Of a DNA stretch of 64,000 nt, positions 57,271 through 64,000 are shown in pieces. This DNA comes from Chaetomium olivaceum (lineage: Eukaryota > Ascomycota > Sordariomycetes > Sordariales > Chaetomiaceae): the NCBI GenBank assembly GCA_039881045.1, contig JAYWVB010000028.1, positions 186,001-250,000 on the forward strand. Direction: 5' to 3'. Positions within the stretch are counted from its first letter, which is position 1. Every line of letters starts with the position of its first letter. Made by a program: the position numbers and the translations under genes. The notes under the pieces were generated by a model. That model saw only the letters and a list, made by a program, of their open reading frames with translations. It was not told the origin of the DNA and made no database searches.

Positions 57271-58824
57271 ATGGCCGGCCCTGCTCCTTCAGCCCGAAGG
57301 CGAGGAAGGGGACTAGAGCAGTCCCGGCACCTACCCGGCCCCCCCACCCCGCCTCTCTCACCGCCGCCCTCCGACATGGAAGCTGTCAAGAGGCTCGTCG
57401 ACGGACTGGTGGGACTGGCAAGCCCAGAGAGGAAAGGGGCAGCGAGGGGGATGGGACAGGACCTGCTAACAGCCTTCCACAAGATTTACAATGTGACCCA
57501 GAACCAAACCGGAAGCATCTCGCTGGCCAACATCCGCAAAGCGATGGCCGAGGAAATGAAGGCAGTCCTTTCTGAAACCCAGGATAAAAGGTCCTGGGCT
57601 GCAGTGGCCTCCCACGGAGCGGCCCCCCCCCCCCAGTCGGTGCCCAACACCCCAACAAAGATAGTGCCGACCCGCATAAACAAGGAGATCCTAGTCAAAG
57701 GCAGAGGAATGCCAGCCGATCTCGCCAAACGCACCCCACAAGAAACCATCCAGGCCGTCAACCGGGTGTCTATCAAGAAGGGAGCAGTTGCAGCCCGAAG
57801 GCTCCCCAGCGGCGACACGATCGTCACATTCCAGAGCGCGGGGGCAAGAGACTGGCACTCGACAAACACCAACTGGATCAAGGAGGCTTTTGGAGAGCAG
57901 GCCGTAGAGAGCAAGCGAACCTTTGCAGTGCTGCTCAAAGGCGTGTGGAAGAAGAACCTCCAAGGGGTCACCGAGGAGGAATTTGAAAAGGAAACTGGTC
58001 TACGCACAGTAGACAAGGTGAAGTTCAGAATACCGAGACACAGGGAGGCGACCCGGGCAACAGTGCTAGTTGCTTTAACCTCCCAGGAGGAGGCACGCAA
58101 GGCGTGCGAGGAGGGAGTGATCTGGAGGGCTCAGCTACTGGACTGCGAGCCCTACTGGGCTGCCCTCAGCCCAACGCAGTGCTACAGGTGCTGGAAGTGG
58201 GGACATACGCAACATTATTGCAAGGCGACTCCACTGTGCCCGCGTTGCGGGACAAAGGCCCATGGGGAGGGCGGCAAGGATGGTGAGGCCCAGTGCCCTA
58301 CTCACGGAGGCGAAACCCCGCTCCGATGCCCAGCCTGCGGAGGAAGGCATCCGGCGTGGTCGGGAGAGTGTCCGGAGAAGTCGAAGACCCTCGCCAAGGC
58401 CAAGGAGGCCTACCAGTTCCGACCGCGGACATACGAAACCGCAGCCACGAACTCTACCAGCACGGCTCCCACGAGCGCTCCAGCGTTTAACTTCGAAGGC
58501 GACGAGAGGGACGACGAAAGCTATCAAGTGGTAGGCAGAAAAAGGTTGAGAGGGAGACCGCCGAGTGTGGCTGCAGCCCAGCGCCAGGCTCTCTCAGACC
58601 CCCATCAGACCAGGATCAACTTCGGGGTGCCGAGGGTGCGATTCGCAAGCCCGATAGTCAGCGGTGTCGACACCGCCGCCCCGCCGCCCCGAGCACCCGA
58701 GCCGGCCACTGGACCAACGCCTGCCGCCCCCGCTAACCCCCCGGCTACTGCCACCCTGGAGCGCCGCGACGCTGAGGGAGACACTACGATGGACTCGATC
58801 ACCGTCGCAGGCGATGAAAATTAA
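57271..58824 (+). CDS. LINE ORF1, gag-like RNA-binding protein
   Basis: 517 aa from ATG 57271 to TAA 58822-58824. LINE ORF1 proteins bind the element RNA. The C-terminal half has CCHC-type zinc knuckles: CYRCWKWGHTQHYC starting at residue 304, then CPRCGTKAH and CPACGGRHPAWSGEC. The centre carries a conserved RNA-binding-like block (KVKFRIPRHREATRATVLVA). The N-terminus is basic and Pro-rich (RRRGRGLEQSRHLPGPPTPP). A poly-C run near 57625-57635 lies in frame (AAPPPQS) and would be prone to length errors. The end overlaps the ORF2 start by 11 bp, so ORF2 is probably translated by reinitiation or frameshifting. Confidence 0.87.
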   Translation: MAGPAPSARRRGRGLEQSRHLPGPPTPPLSPPPSDMEAVKRLVDGLVGLASPERKGAARGMGQDLLTAFHKIYNVTQNQTGSISLANIRKAMAEEMKAVLSETQDKRSWAAVASHGAAPPPQSVPNTPTKIVPTRINKEILVKGRGMPADLAKRTPQETIQAVNRVSIKKGAVAARRLPSGDTIVTFQSAGARDWHSTNTNWIKEAFGEQAVESKRTFAVLLKGVWKKNLQGVTEEEFEKETGLRTVDKVKFRIPRHREATRATVLVALTSQEEARKACEEGVIWRAQLLDCEPYWAALSPTQCYRCWKWGHTQHYCKATPLCPRCGTKAHGEGGKDGEAQCPTHGGETPLRCPACGGRHPAWSGECPEKSKTLAKAKEAYQFRPRTYETAATNSTSTAPTSAPAFNFEGDERDDESYQVVGRKRLRGRPPSVAAAQRQALSDPHQTRINFGVPRVRFASPIVSGVDTAAPPPRAPEPATGPTPAAPANPPATATLERRDAEGDTTMDSITVAGDEN

Positions 58825-61717
58825 AATCCTACTCTGGAACACCGAAGGAATCAAGCAAACACTGGAAGTTTTGCTGGAAGAGGCCAAATACGACCTCCTG
58901 GCGGTACAAGAACCGTGGATCAACAAGGAGACGAAGTCCACATACTGCCCCCGGAGCAGCAGATACCACCTGGTATACAAACTCGAGGGGCGGGCGGCGA
59001 TATATGTAAGCAAAAGGTTTGAAATCAGGCAGTGGGACTCCGAAGCCACGGAGAATTGGTGTCGCGTGTGGTTTCCAGAGGCGGACCTTGGCGGAGAAGG
59101 TCGCGGATTCGAGCTTTGGTCCATCTACAACCCTCCCGGCGGTGAGAACGTGCCGAGAGCCCTCCAAGGGCGGCAAAGGCCGAGCCACCCGGTGGTGCTA
59201 GCAGGGGACTTCAACCTAAAGCACCCACTGTGGGACGAGTTTGGACGCTACGACAGGAAATCCGAAGACCTATTGAAGCTGAGTTCCCTGTGGGACCTCA
59301 CCATCAGGACGCCAAAAGGGGCGGCAACGCGAGCCCCTCAAGGGCGGCAGCGAGGCCGCCCGTCAACCATTGACCACTTCTGGACGTCAGAAAACCTCCA
59401 AACAGTATACTACGGAGAAGAGTGTCGTGGAAAGTCGGACCACTACCCACAGGTGCTCGAGGTTGGGGGAGGGCATGGGCCGAGGCCAACCCAACCAGAC
59501 GGCTGGGCCTGGAAGAAGATGGACAAGGAGAGGGTGAAGGCTGAATCAACGTTACTGTGCAAGGCTATGGGACTCACAGACCCGGGACCGAACGGGCTAC
59601 TGGCCAGGATCCGAACAGTCGAGGGCCTTGACAGAGCTTTCGACAGCCTGGTTGGGTGGCTCACCTGGGTCGCAGGGGAAAGTACTCCGCGGAAGAAGGG
59701 AAGCTGCGGCTATAGCTCTCCTTGGTGGACTGCGGAGGTGCAACAGGCCGCCCGGGAGGCCCGGAGGGCAGAAAGGCTGGCGAAGGAGACTCGGGCAGAG
59801 TACTGTTGGGAGGAGCTCGGCGAAAGGCTCAAGGACCTTGCCAGAACAACGCGAGAAGCGCGGACGAGGGCTTGGAGGAACAATCTGCAGGACGCAAGCG
59901 AGGCAGAGAAGCCTGACCGGATCTGGAGACTGGAAAGATGGGCTAGGCTACGGAGCTTTTTGCCGCCCGAACCACCGAGGCTACCGGCATTTAAGGACTC
60001 GTCCGGGCGGGTAACAGCCGAAACGCATGATCAGAAGGCAAGCGCACTGGCCGAGAGGTTCTTCCCGGACCCTCCGGCCGACCTAACGGACGTGGAAGAC
60101 CAAGCCTTCCTGGGCAGCTGGAACCCGGGCTTCGACGTCTCTCAGGCAGTGACACCGACCGAGGTCACGAAGGCAATAGGAGGAGCAAGCCCCTGGAAGG
60201 CGCCAGGGGAGGACCTGCTGCCGATGGGTCTACTGAAGGCGTGTGGAACATCACTGGCTGAAGTGCTCGCCGTATTAGTGACGAGATGCCTGGAACTGGG
60301 ATGGTTTCCCAACCGCTTCAAAAGGGCAAGGACCGTAGTACTACCGAAGCCGGGAAAAGCACCGCCAGTGTATCAGACCCCGGGGGGATATAGGCCCATT
60401 GCGCTGCTGCCAACCCTAGGGAAGGTAATAGAGTCAGTGGTCGCCAAAAAGGTCACTCAAGCGGCAGAAGCCAACGGCCTGTTACCAGACGAACAGATGG
60501 GAAACAGGGCACATCGCTCCACAGAGCTGGCTGTCCGGCTAGTAGTAGCCCAGGTCCAGGAGGCGTGGAGACAGAAGGCCGCGGCGTCCCTACTGCAACT
60601 CGACATTTCAGGAGCCTTTGACACGGTCAACCACACCCGATTGCTAGCAACGCTGCGGGAAATGGGCTACCCGAGGTGGCTAGTCCTCTGGACGAAAGAC
60701 TGGTTGACGGGCCGCGAGGCCACCCTCCTTTTTGACGGCAAGGCAGCGGCACCGACGGCAGTTCGGGCAGGGGTCCCCCAAGGCTCACCCCTTTCCCCTG
60801 TCCTCTTCATCCTCTACATTTCCTCACTATACAAGCAGCTAAAAGACGAACACCCTCACTTGGCTATAGCGGGGTTTGCGGATGACACCAACCTCATGGT
60901 ATTTGGTCGTAACCCCGAGGCTAACGTCCGGCAACTAGAGGCGGCGTGGGAAACGTGTCTACGATGGGCCGACAGTCGGGGGATGAAGTTTGCCCCGGAA
61001 AAGAGCGAACTCATCCATTTCAACAAGGGACGACGGCAGTGGACAAACGAGCTAAACCTCACCAACCCAGGGGGGGGCACCAGCCCCGTCAGACCGACGG
61101 AGTCTGCCAGGTTCCTGGGAGTCTGGCTGGACCGGAAGCTCAACTGGAAAGCCCACCTTGCGGCGGTGGAAAAGAAAATGAAGACCCAGAGCTACGCACT
61201 GTCGAGAATAGCGGCGAAAACGTGGGGACTAGGGCTAGCCAAGGCGCGAGAAGTGTACACAAAGTGCATCCGGTCAGCGCTGGCCTATGGCGCATCGTCG
61301 TTCCACATCCCCACGGACGTGGAAGGAGAGCCGGTAAGGAAAGGCATCACCGGGGCCCTCGGGAAGGTCCAGAACAAAAGCTTGCGGATTGTGGCGGGAG
61401 CCTTCAAAGCCACTCCCATTCGCAACCTCGAGACGGAGACGTGGGTGCCACCGTTAGACCTGTATTTCAACAAACGGCTTGCAGACTTTGAAACCAGACT
61501 CCAGCGAACCGACCTGGACGACGGCCAGGGCGGCAAGAGGACCGCAGGGGGGATCATTCTCACTGCCTGTCGCAAGATACAGCAGAGGCTCCGCCCGAGG
61601 AGCGGCAACAGGGGCCGGCCGCGAACCGTGGGACTGCAGGAGCCCACGGCAGTGGAGAAAGCCGCGAGCACGATCGCGCGCTGGACGGGGGAGCCGCAGA
61701 CACGGACAGTGTGGTAG
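58814..61717 (+). CDS. LINE ORF2, endonuclease-reverse transcriptase
   Basis: 967 aa from ATG 58814 (MKIKILLWNTEGI). It nicks target DNA and reverse-transcribes the element RNA there. Endonuclease signatures: WNTEGI, Glu33 in VQEPW, AGDFN at residues 130-134, and GKSDHYPQ. Reverse transcriptase: YRPIALLPTLGKVIES, LQLDISGAFDTVNHTRLL, GVPQGSPLSPVLFILYISSL and the catalytic FADD at residues 688-691. The thumb-like region ends WVPPLDLYFNKRLADFETRL. The frame stops at TAG 61715-61717, just where a 159-codon frame with the usual LINE C-terminal Cys/His motif begins. No RNase H motif was found. All catalytic residues checked are present, so this copy may have been active recently. Confidence 0.92.
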   Translation: MKIKILLWNTEGIKQTLEVLLEEAKYDLLAVQEPWINKETKSTYCPRSSRYHLVYKLEGRAAIYVSKRFEIRQWDSEATENWCRVWFPEADLGGEGRGFELWSIYNPPGGENVPRALQGRQRPSHPVVLAGDFNLKHPLWDEFGRYDRKSEDLLKLSSLWDLTIRTPKGAATRAPQGRQRGRPSTIDHFWTSENLQTVYYGEECRGKSDHYPQVLEVGGGHGPRPTQPDGWAWKKMDKERVKAESTLLCKAMGLTDPGPNGLLARIRTVEGLDRAFDSLVGWLTWVAGESTPRKKGSCGYSSPWWTAEVQQAAREARRAERLAKETRAEYCWEELGERLKDLARTTREARTRAWRNNLQDASEAEKPDRIWRLERWARLRSFLPPEPPRLPAFKDSSGRVTAETHDQKASALAERFFPDPPADLTDVEDQAFLGSWNPGFDVSQAVTPTEVTKAIGGASPWKAPGEDLLPMGLLKACGTSLAEVLAVLVTRCLELGWFPNRFKRARTVVLPKPGKAPPVYQTPGGYRPIALLPTLGKVIESVVAKKVTQAAEANGLLPDEQMGNRAHRSTELAVRLVVAQVQEAWRQKAAASLLQLDISGAFDTVNHTRLLATLREMGYPRWLVLWTKDWLTGREATLLFDGKAAAPTAVRAGVPQGSPLSPVLFILYISSLYKQLKDEHPHLAIAGFADDTNLMVFGRNPEANVRQLEAAWETCLRWADSRGMKFAPEKSELIHFNKGRRQWTNELNLTNPGGGTSPVRPTESARFLGVWLDRKLNWKAHLAAVEKKMKTQSYALSRIAAKTWGLGLAKAREVYTKCIRSALAYGASSFHIPTDVEGEPVRKGITGALGKVQNKSLRIVAGAFKATPIRNLETETWVPPLDLYFNKRLADFETRLQRTDLDDGQGGKRTAGGIILTACRKIQQRLRPRSGNRGRPRTVGLQEPTAVEKAASTIARWTGEPQTRTVW

Positions 61718-62190
61718 AGGACGCCTGGAGAGCGAGGTGGCTAAAGGAGCGGGACGGTAGAGCAATCACCAGACCGGCGGACGACTTTGACCATCAGCGA
61801 GAGACGCTATTCCGAGATGAAACGCTAAGACGGCACGACGGTCTCACCAAGGCGAGGAGTTCTCTGCTGGTCCAGATCCGAACGGGGGCAATAGGCCTAC
61901 GGGACTTTCTGTTTACACGAGGAGTCCCAGAGATCCTAACGCCCGCCTGCCAGTGCGGCGAAGGACGGGAGACTGCCGAGCACCTGGTAGTGTGGTGTTT
62001 GGCCCCACCGCTGACTCGAAGATGGGAGAGAACTGATATTCGAACGCGACGGGACTTTTACTCTGTTCTACACGGTATTGATCCTGCATCGGCACGGCTC
62101 GCGGGGAGGGTCCTGGAATGGCTAATGGACTCAGGGAGGCTGATGATGTTCAGTTTGGCCAGGAGGCTTGAGCTAGAAGCGGCGGCCTAG
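61711..62190 (+). CDS. LINE 3' frame with C-terminal Cys/His motif
   Basis: 159 codons opening with GTG (VVEDAWRARWLKERDGRAIT) and lacking an ATG, so it is probably the real C-terminus of ORF2 rather than a gene. It contains LLVQIRTGAIGLRDFLFTRG followed by CQCGEGRETAEHLVVWC, a pattern found at the end of fungal LINE ORF2 proteins. It overlaps the end of ORF2 by 7 bp in another frame. The same arrangement occurs in the truncated copy, so the frame break predates that insertion. Confidence 0.78.
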   Translation: MVEDAWRARWLKERDGRAITRPADDFDHQRETLFRDETLRRHDGLTKARSSLLVQIRTGAIGLRDFLFTRGVPEILTPACQCGEGRETAEHLVVWCLAPPLTRRWERTDIRTRRDFYSVLHGIDPASARLAGRVLEWLMDSGRLMMFSLARRLELEAAA

Positions 62191-62369
62191 CACGCACCTC
62201 CCTCGGAGGCCAGGAGGCCTCCTCTCTTTGTATACGCAGGCTCACGCACATGTACTTTCCTTAACTGTCGGTATGGGTTTTTCATCCGGCCCGCGAGGGC
62301 GCGGTTTTCCTGTACATTAAATAGCTGAAGGTCCGGCACGCCTTAGGGCATAGCGGGGTATGAATAATA

Positions 62370-62385
62370 ATAATATAATCCGGCT
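62370..62385. repeat. target-site duplication of the full-length LINE, right copy
   Basis: ATAATATAATCCGGCT, identical to 56945-56960; the left edge merges with the TAA tail. Confidence 0.85.
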
Positions 62386-62442
62386 CGTGGAGGTCCGGTA
62401 TGCGTGGCTAAGCGGCGGCGGCGGCATGTGGAGACTGGCGAG

Positions 62443-62500
62443 GGTAAGTTGTTTCATGTCGTTCGACATGAAAGCTTACCATATCGCAGCTTAACGATAT
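62443..62500. repeat. two adjacent inverted repeats (hairpins)
   Basis: Hairpin 1: TTTCATGTCG (62452-62461) and CGACATGAAA (62464-62473) are perfect inverted copies around TT, extended by GGTAAG/CTTACC (62443-62448, 62475-62480). Hairpin 2: ATATCG (62481-62486) and CGATAT (62495-62500) around an 8-nt loop. Confidence 0.85.
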
Positions 62501-62587
62501 AGGCCACCTGTCACAACACGTTTAATAATCAGTTCAACGGTTGGGTGTTTTCCCTTTATGTTTACGCTTAATGTCTACGACCAAATG

Positions 62588-63000
62588 GACCTCAATCTAT
62601 ACCGATACCGGCTGCCACGGCCGGGTAGGGACTAAGCTAGATTATTGTATAGCCTCCCCATCTTTGGAATCCGAACTCTATGTAAGCGATACCGGTGTTA
62701 ACATACAGGCCGCTGGAGGTACAGGTTCGGAATTTAGGGACACCGTCGCTATAAGCACCAAGAGAAAGCAAACCGTAAACTGCAGCCCTATCTCCGTAAT
62801 TGTAACGGCGTTCACCTGCCGAGCGAAGTTAGGCGGCTCGGGGGGGCATGGCTTAGGAACTACCAACAGGTTATCCTCGGCTATAAGCACTAAGAAAAGT
62901 AAACTGCGTCTGCCTATTATCCTCTCCCTTCGCTTTATTGTTATCTCTCCCATTATTTTCCCAGTTATCTTCTCTATTATCCTTAACTTGCTAGTTATAT
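62588..63000 (+). repeat. unclassified dispersed repeat, copy B
   Basis: Related to copy A at 55960-56290 (see there). It also contains an internal partial duplication: GCTATAAGCACCAAGAGAAA near 62747 and GCTATAAGCACTAAGAAAAG near 62880. A 154-codon open frame across it (MGVFPLCLRLMSTTKWTSIY, from 62541) has a hydrophobic end but no recognised domain, and I do not call it a gene. Confidence 0.55.
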
Positions 63001-63383
63001 GCTAAGCCTTATCCTCTTCTCCTAGCGTTCTTCGCGTTCGGTTTTTGGCGCCGATAACGCACCGTTTCACTGAAGATCACATCTCTCGCGCGTTTTTAGA
63101 CTTCTAAATATCGACAGGTGCTAGTTCGTTAGTCATATAAGTGCTTGGCCTTGTTTTCTTCCTAGATGCTGCGCTTATGGTTATAATACTCAGATGAATG
63201 CTTGAGTAGGGTACCTATTAAATATTAGATGGATACTAAGAACGGTGGCAGGGACTGGAAGTCTAGGCCTCGGTGGGTAGGTGGTGAATGGAAGAAATGC
63301 GTTGTTCGAACTTGTGTCAGTCAACCTCACCACACCGCACCTAGCAATATAGGGACTTTAACTTACCTCTGCTGCCAATCAAA
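63001..63383. other. intergenic, AT-rich
   Basis: About 380 bp between copy B of the repeat and the tRNA-like gene; no feature recognised. Confidence 0.5.
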
Positions 63384-63469
63384 GGTCGGGTGGCGTAATG
63401 GTAGCGTGTGGTCCTCCTATAAATAGAAGGATTCAGACTGAGGTTGTGGGTTCGAGTCCCACTCGATCG
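63384..63469 (+). tRNA. tRNA-Arg (CCT)-like gene with intron
   Basis: GGTCGGG (63384-63390) pairs with CTCGATC (63462-63468) using two G-U pairs. The D arm is TGGCGTAATGGTAGCG. The anticodon arm TGGTC/GACTG holds CT-CCT-A, followed by an intron of about 14 nt (63421-63434). The T arm is GTGGG-TTCGAGT-CCCAC. The T stem and acceptor stem both need C63462, so the gene is one base short of a perfect cloverleaf. That may mean a four-pair T stem, a pseudogene, or a misplaced boundary. The T arm with TTCGA and the intron site just 3' of position 37 support a real tRNA origin. Anticodon CCT reads AGG (Arg). Confidence 0.6.
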
Positions 63470-64000
63470 ATCGACCATTTCATTTTTGCGCTTTATTTTC
63501 TTATCTCCTTTTACACTTGTTCTATAGCGTGTGGTTCTCCTATCAAGCCGCCACACGGCGAAGGAGGCAACCGGCAAGAAATAAGCGCACGTTGAATAGA
63601 GGCGCCTAGTGCGCGTGTATGTAAAACATGACTGTCCAGGGTGTTGGGGGGGCGGCGAGGGGGGGGCGAGGGGGGGGATTTGTTCCTTTCCGTTTCCGCA
63701 TTGCATTTTACTCCCTGAAAGGGCTTCATTCTCCGGGACAGGCAAGCAATCAGACATCACAAAAACCACCAGTTTTCGGAATATGTGCGCACCCCGACTA
63801 TCAACTTATACAGTGCATGAACCTGTGTGTCTTCGTGTCGATGTAAACGGGGAGAGTCACCTGTTGGCATTCGCATTCGATGCTCCCAAAGTTTGTGGCT
63901 TCTCCCTATATCTGACGGGTCTTCGGATCCGTGGGTCGGTCTTTGGCAGTTGGTCTTGCAGTTACGGGCAATCCCACCACACTCACCAGTTCAATATCCT
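63470..64000. other. intergenic
   Basis: About 530 bp to the window end. It holds a 19-nt near-copy of part of the tRNA-like gene (63525-63543) and a G-rich run near 63645-63678. No gene recognised. Confidence 0.5.

Larger units (their letters stand above)
56961..62369 (+). mobile_element. full-length LINE (Tad-like non-LTR retrotransposon)
   Basis: About 5.4 kb, from AGTAGTATTTTACACCACCG to a 3' tail of TAA repeats, bounded by direct repeats of up to 16 bp. Order: about 310 bp of 5' UTR, ORF1 (gag-like), ORF2 with AP-endonuclease and reverse transcriptase overlapping ORF1 by 11 bp, a 159-codon 3' frame with a Cys/His motif, and a 3' UTR of about 180 bp. No RNase H domain is seen between reverse transcriptase and the C-terminal motif. 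Placement in the Tad clade is inferred from fungal host, ORF order and tail; the exact clade needs a phylogeny. Coding capacity appears intact except for the break between ORF2 and the 3' frame. Confidence 0.92.

Noticed and set aside
62541..63005. 154-codon frame with hydrophobic C-terminus
   Set aside because: It lies on a dispersed repeat whose other copy is rearranged and out of frame, so coding is unlikely.
1..64000. CRISPR arrays, bacterial operons, phage or plasmid modules
   Set aside because: None seen; genes are intron-containing and fungal, and the only regularly repeated sequences are microsatellites, target duplications and retroelement-related repeats.

Overview
The window is eukaryotic nuclear DNA from a filamentous ascomycete. 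I infer a sordariomycete, possibly Sordariales/Chaetomiaceae-like. Coding sequence is GC-rich, introns are mostly 50-150 bp with GTRNGT donors and CTRAC-like branch sites, and the gene content is typical: Zn2Cys6 regulator, Erj5, Pam17, Slx9, Uba4, DEN1-type protease, Gpd1 and glycogen debranching enzyme. No bacterial-style operons are present. Genes were rebuilt by joining exons by hand wherever frame, splice sites and family conservation agreed.

Layout. 0-4.5 kb: the end of a J-domain gene lies tail-to-tail with an ER J-protein (Erj5-like), followed by a two-repeat DUF7726-like protein. 5.7-14.1 kb: an accessory block with a secreted tyrosinase, an HExxH metallopeptidase-like protein, a secreted GMC oxidoreductase carrying an apparent one-base frameshift, and a Zn2Cys6 regulator. 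14.1-18.7 kb is gene-poor. 18.7-19.8 kb: an ankyrin-repeat protein. 21.9-22.7 kb: a small Cys-rich single-pass membrane protein. 23.3 kb: an intron-containing tRNA-Tyr. 23.7-32.2 kb: glycogen debranching enzyme and NAD-dependent glycerol-3-phosphate dehydrogenase, divergently arranged. 32.6-46.7 kb: housekeeping genes (gamma-glutamylcyclotransferase-like membrane protein, a disordered nuclear-type protein, an unrecognised gene, a DEN1/SENP8-type protease with microexons, SLX9, UBA4, PAM17). 48.7-53.4 kb: an AT-hook/chromodomain gene with an apparent frameshift and a dihydrodipicolinate-synthase-family aldolase.

The right third is dominated by a non-LTR retrotransposon. A full-length element with intact endonuclease and reverse transcriptase lies at about 56.96-62.37 kb, bounded by target-site duplications of up to 16 bp. 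A 5'-truncated, apparently identical 756-bp copy lies inverted at 47.30-48.05 kb inside a perfect 13-bp duplication. A 64-bp tail of a diverged subfamily lies at 2.96-3.03 kb inside a perfect 15-bp duplication. Diverged, unclassified repeats flank the full-length element, followed by a strong hairpin and a tRNA-Arg-like sequence.

I see no clearly novel multi-gene system. The strongest unusual signals are the LINE family history (three insertions of different ages and subfamilies, a reading-frame break shared by both copies, and no visible RIP between them), two single-base frame breaks in otherwise well-conserved genes, and several genes whose start codon sits on a tiny exon or which contain microexons of 15-20 nt.
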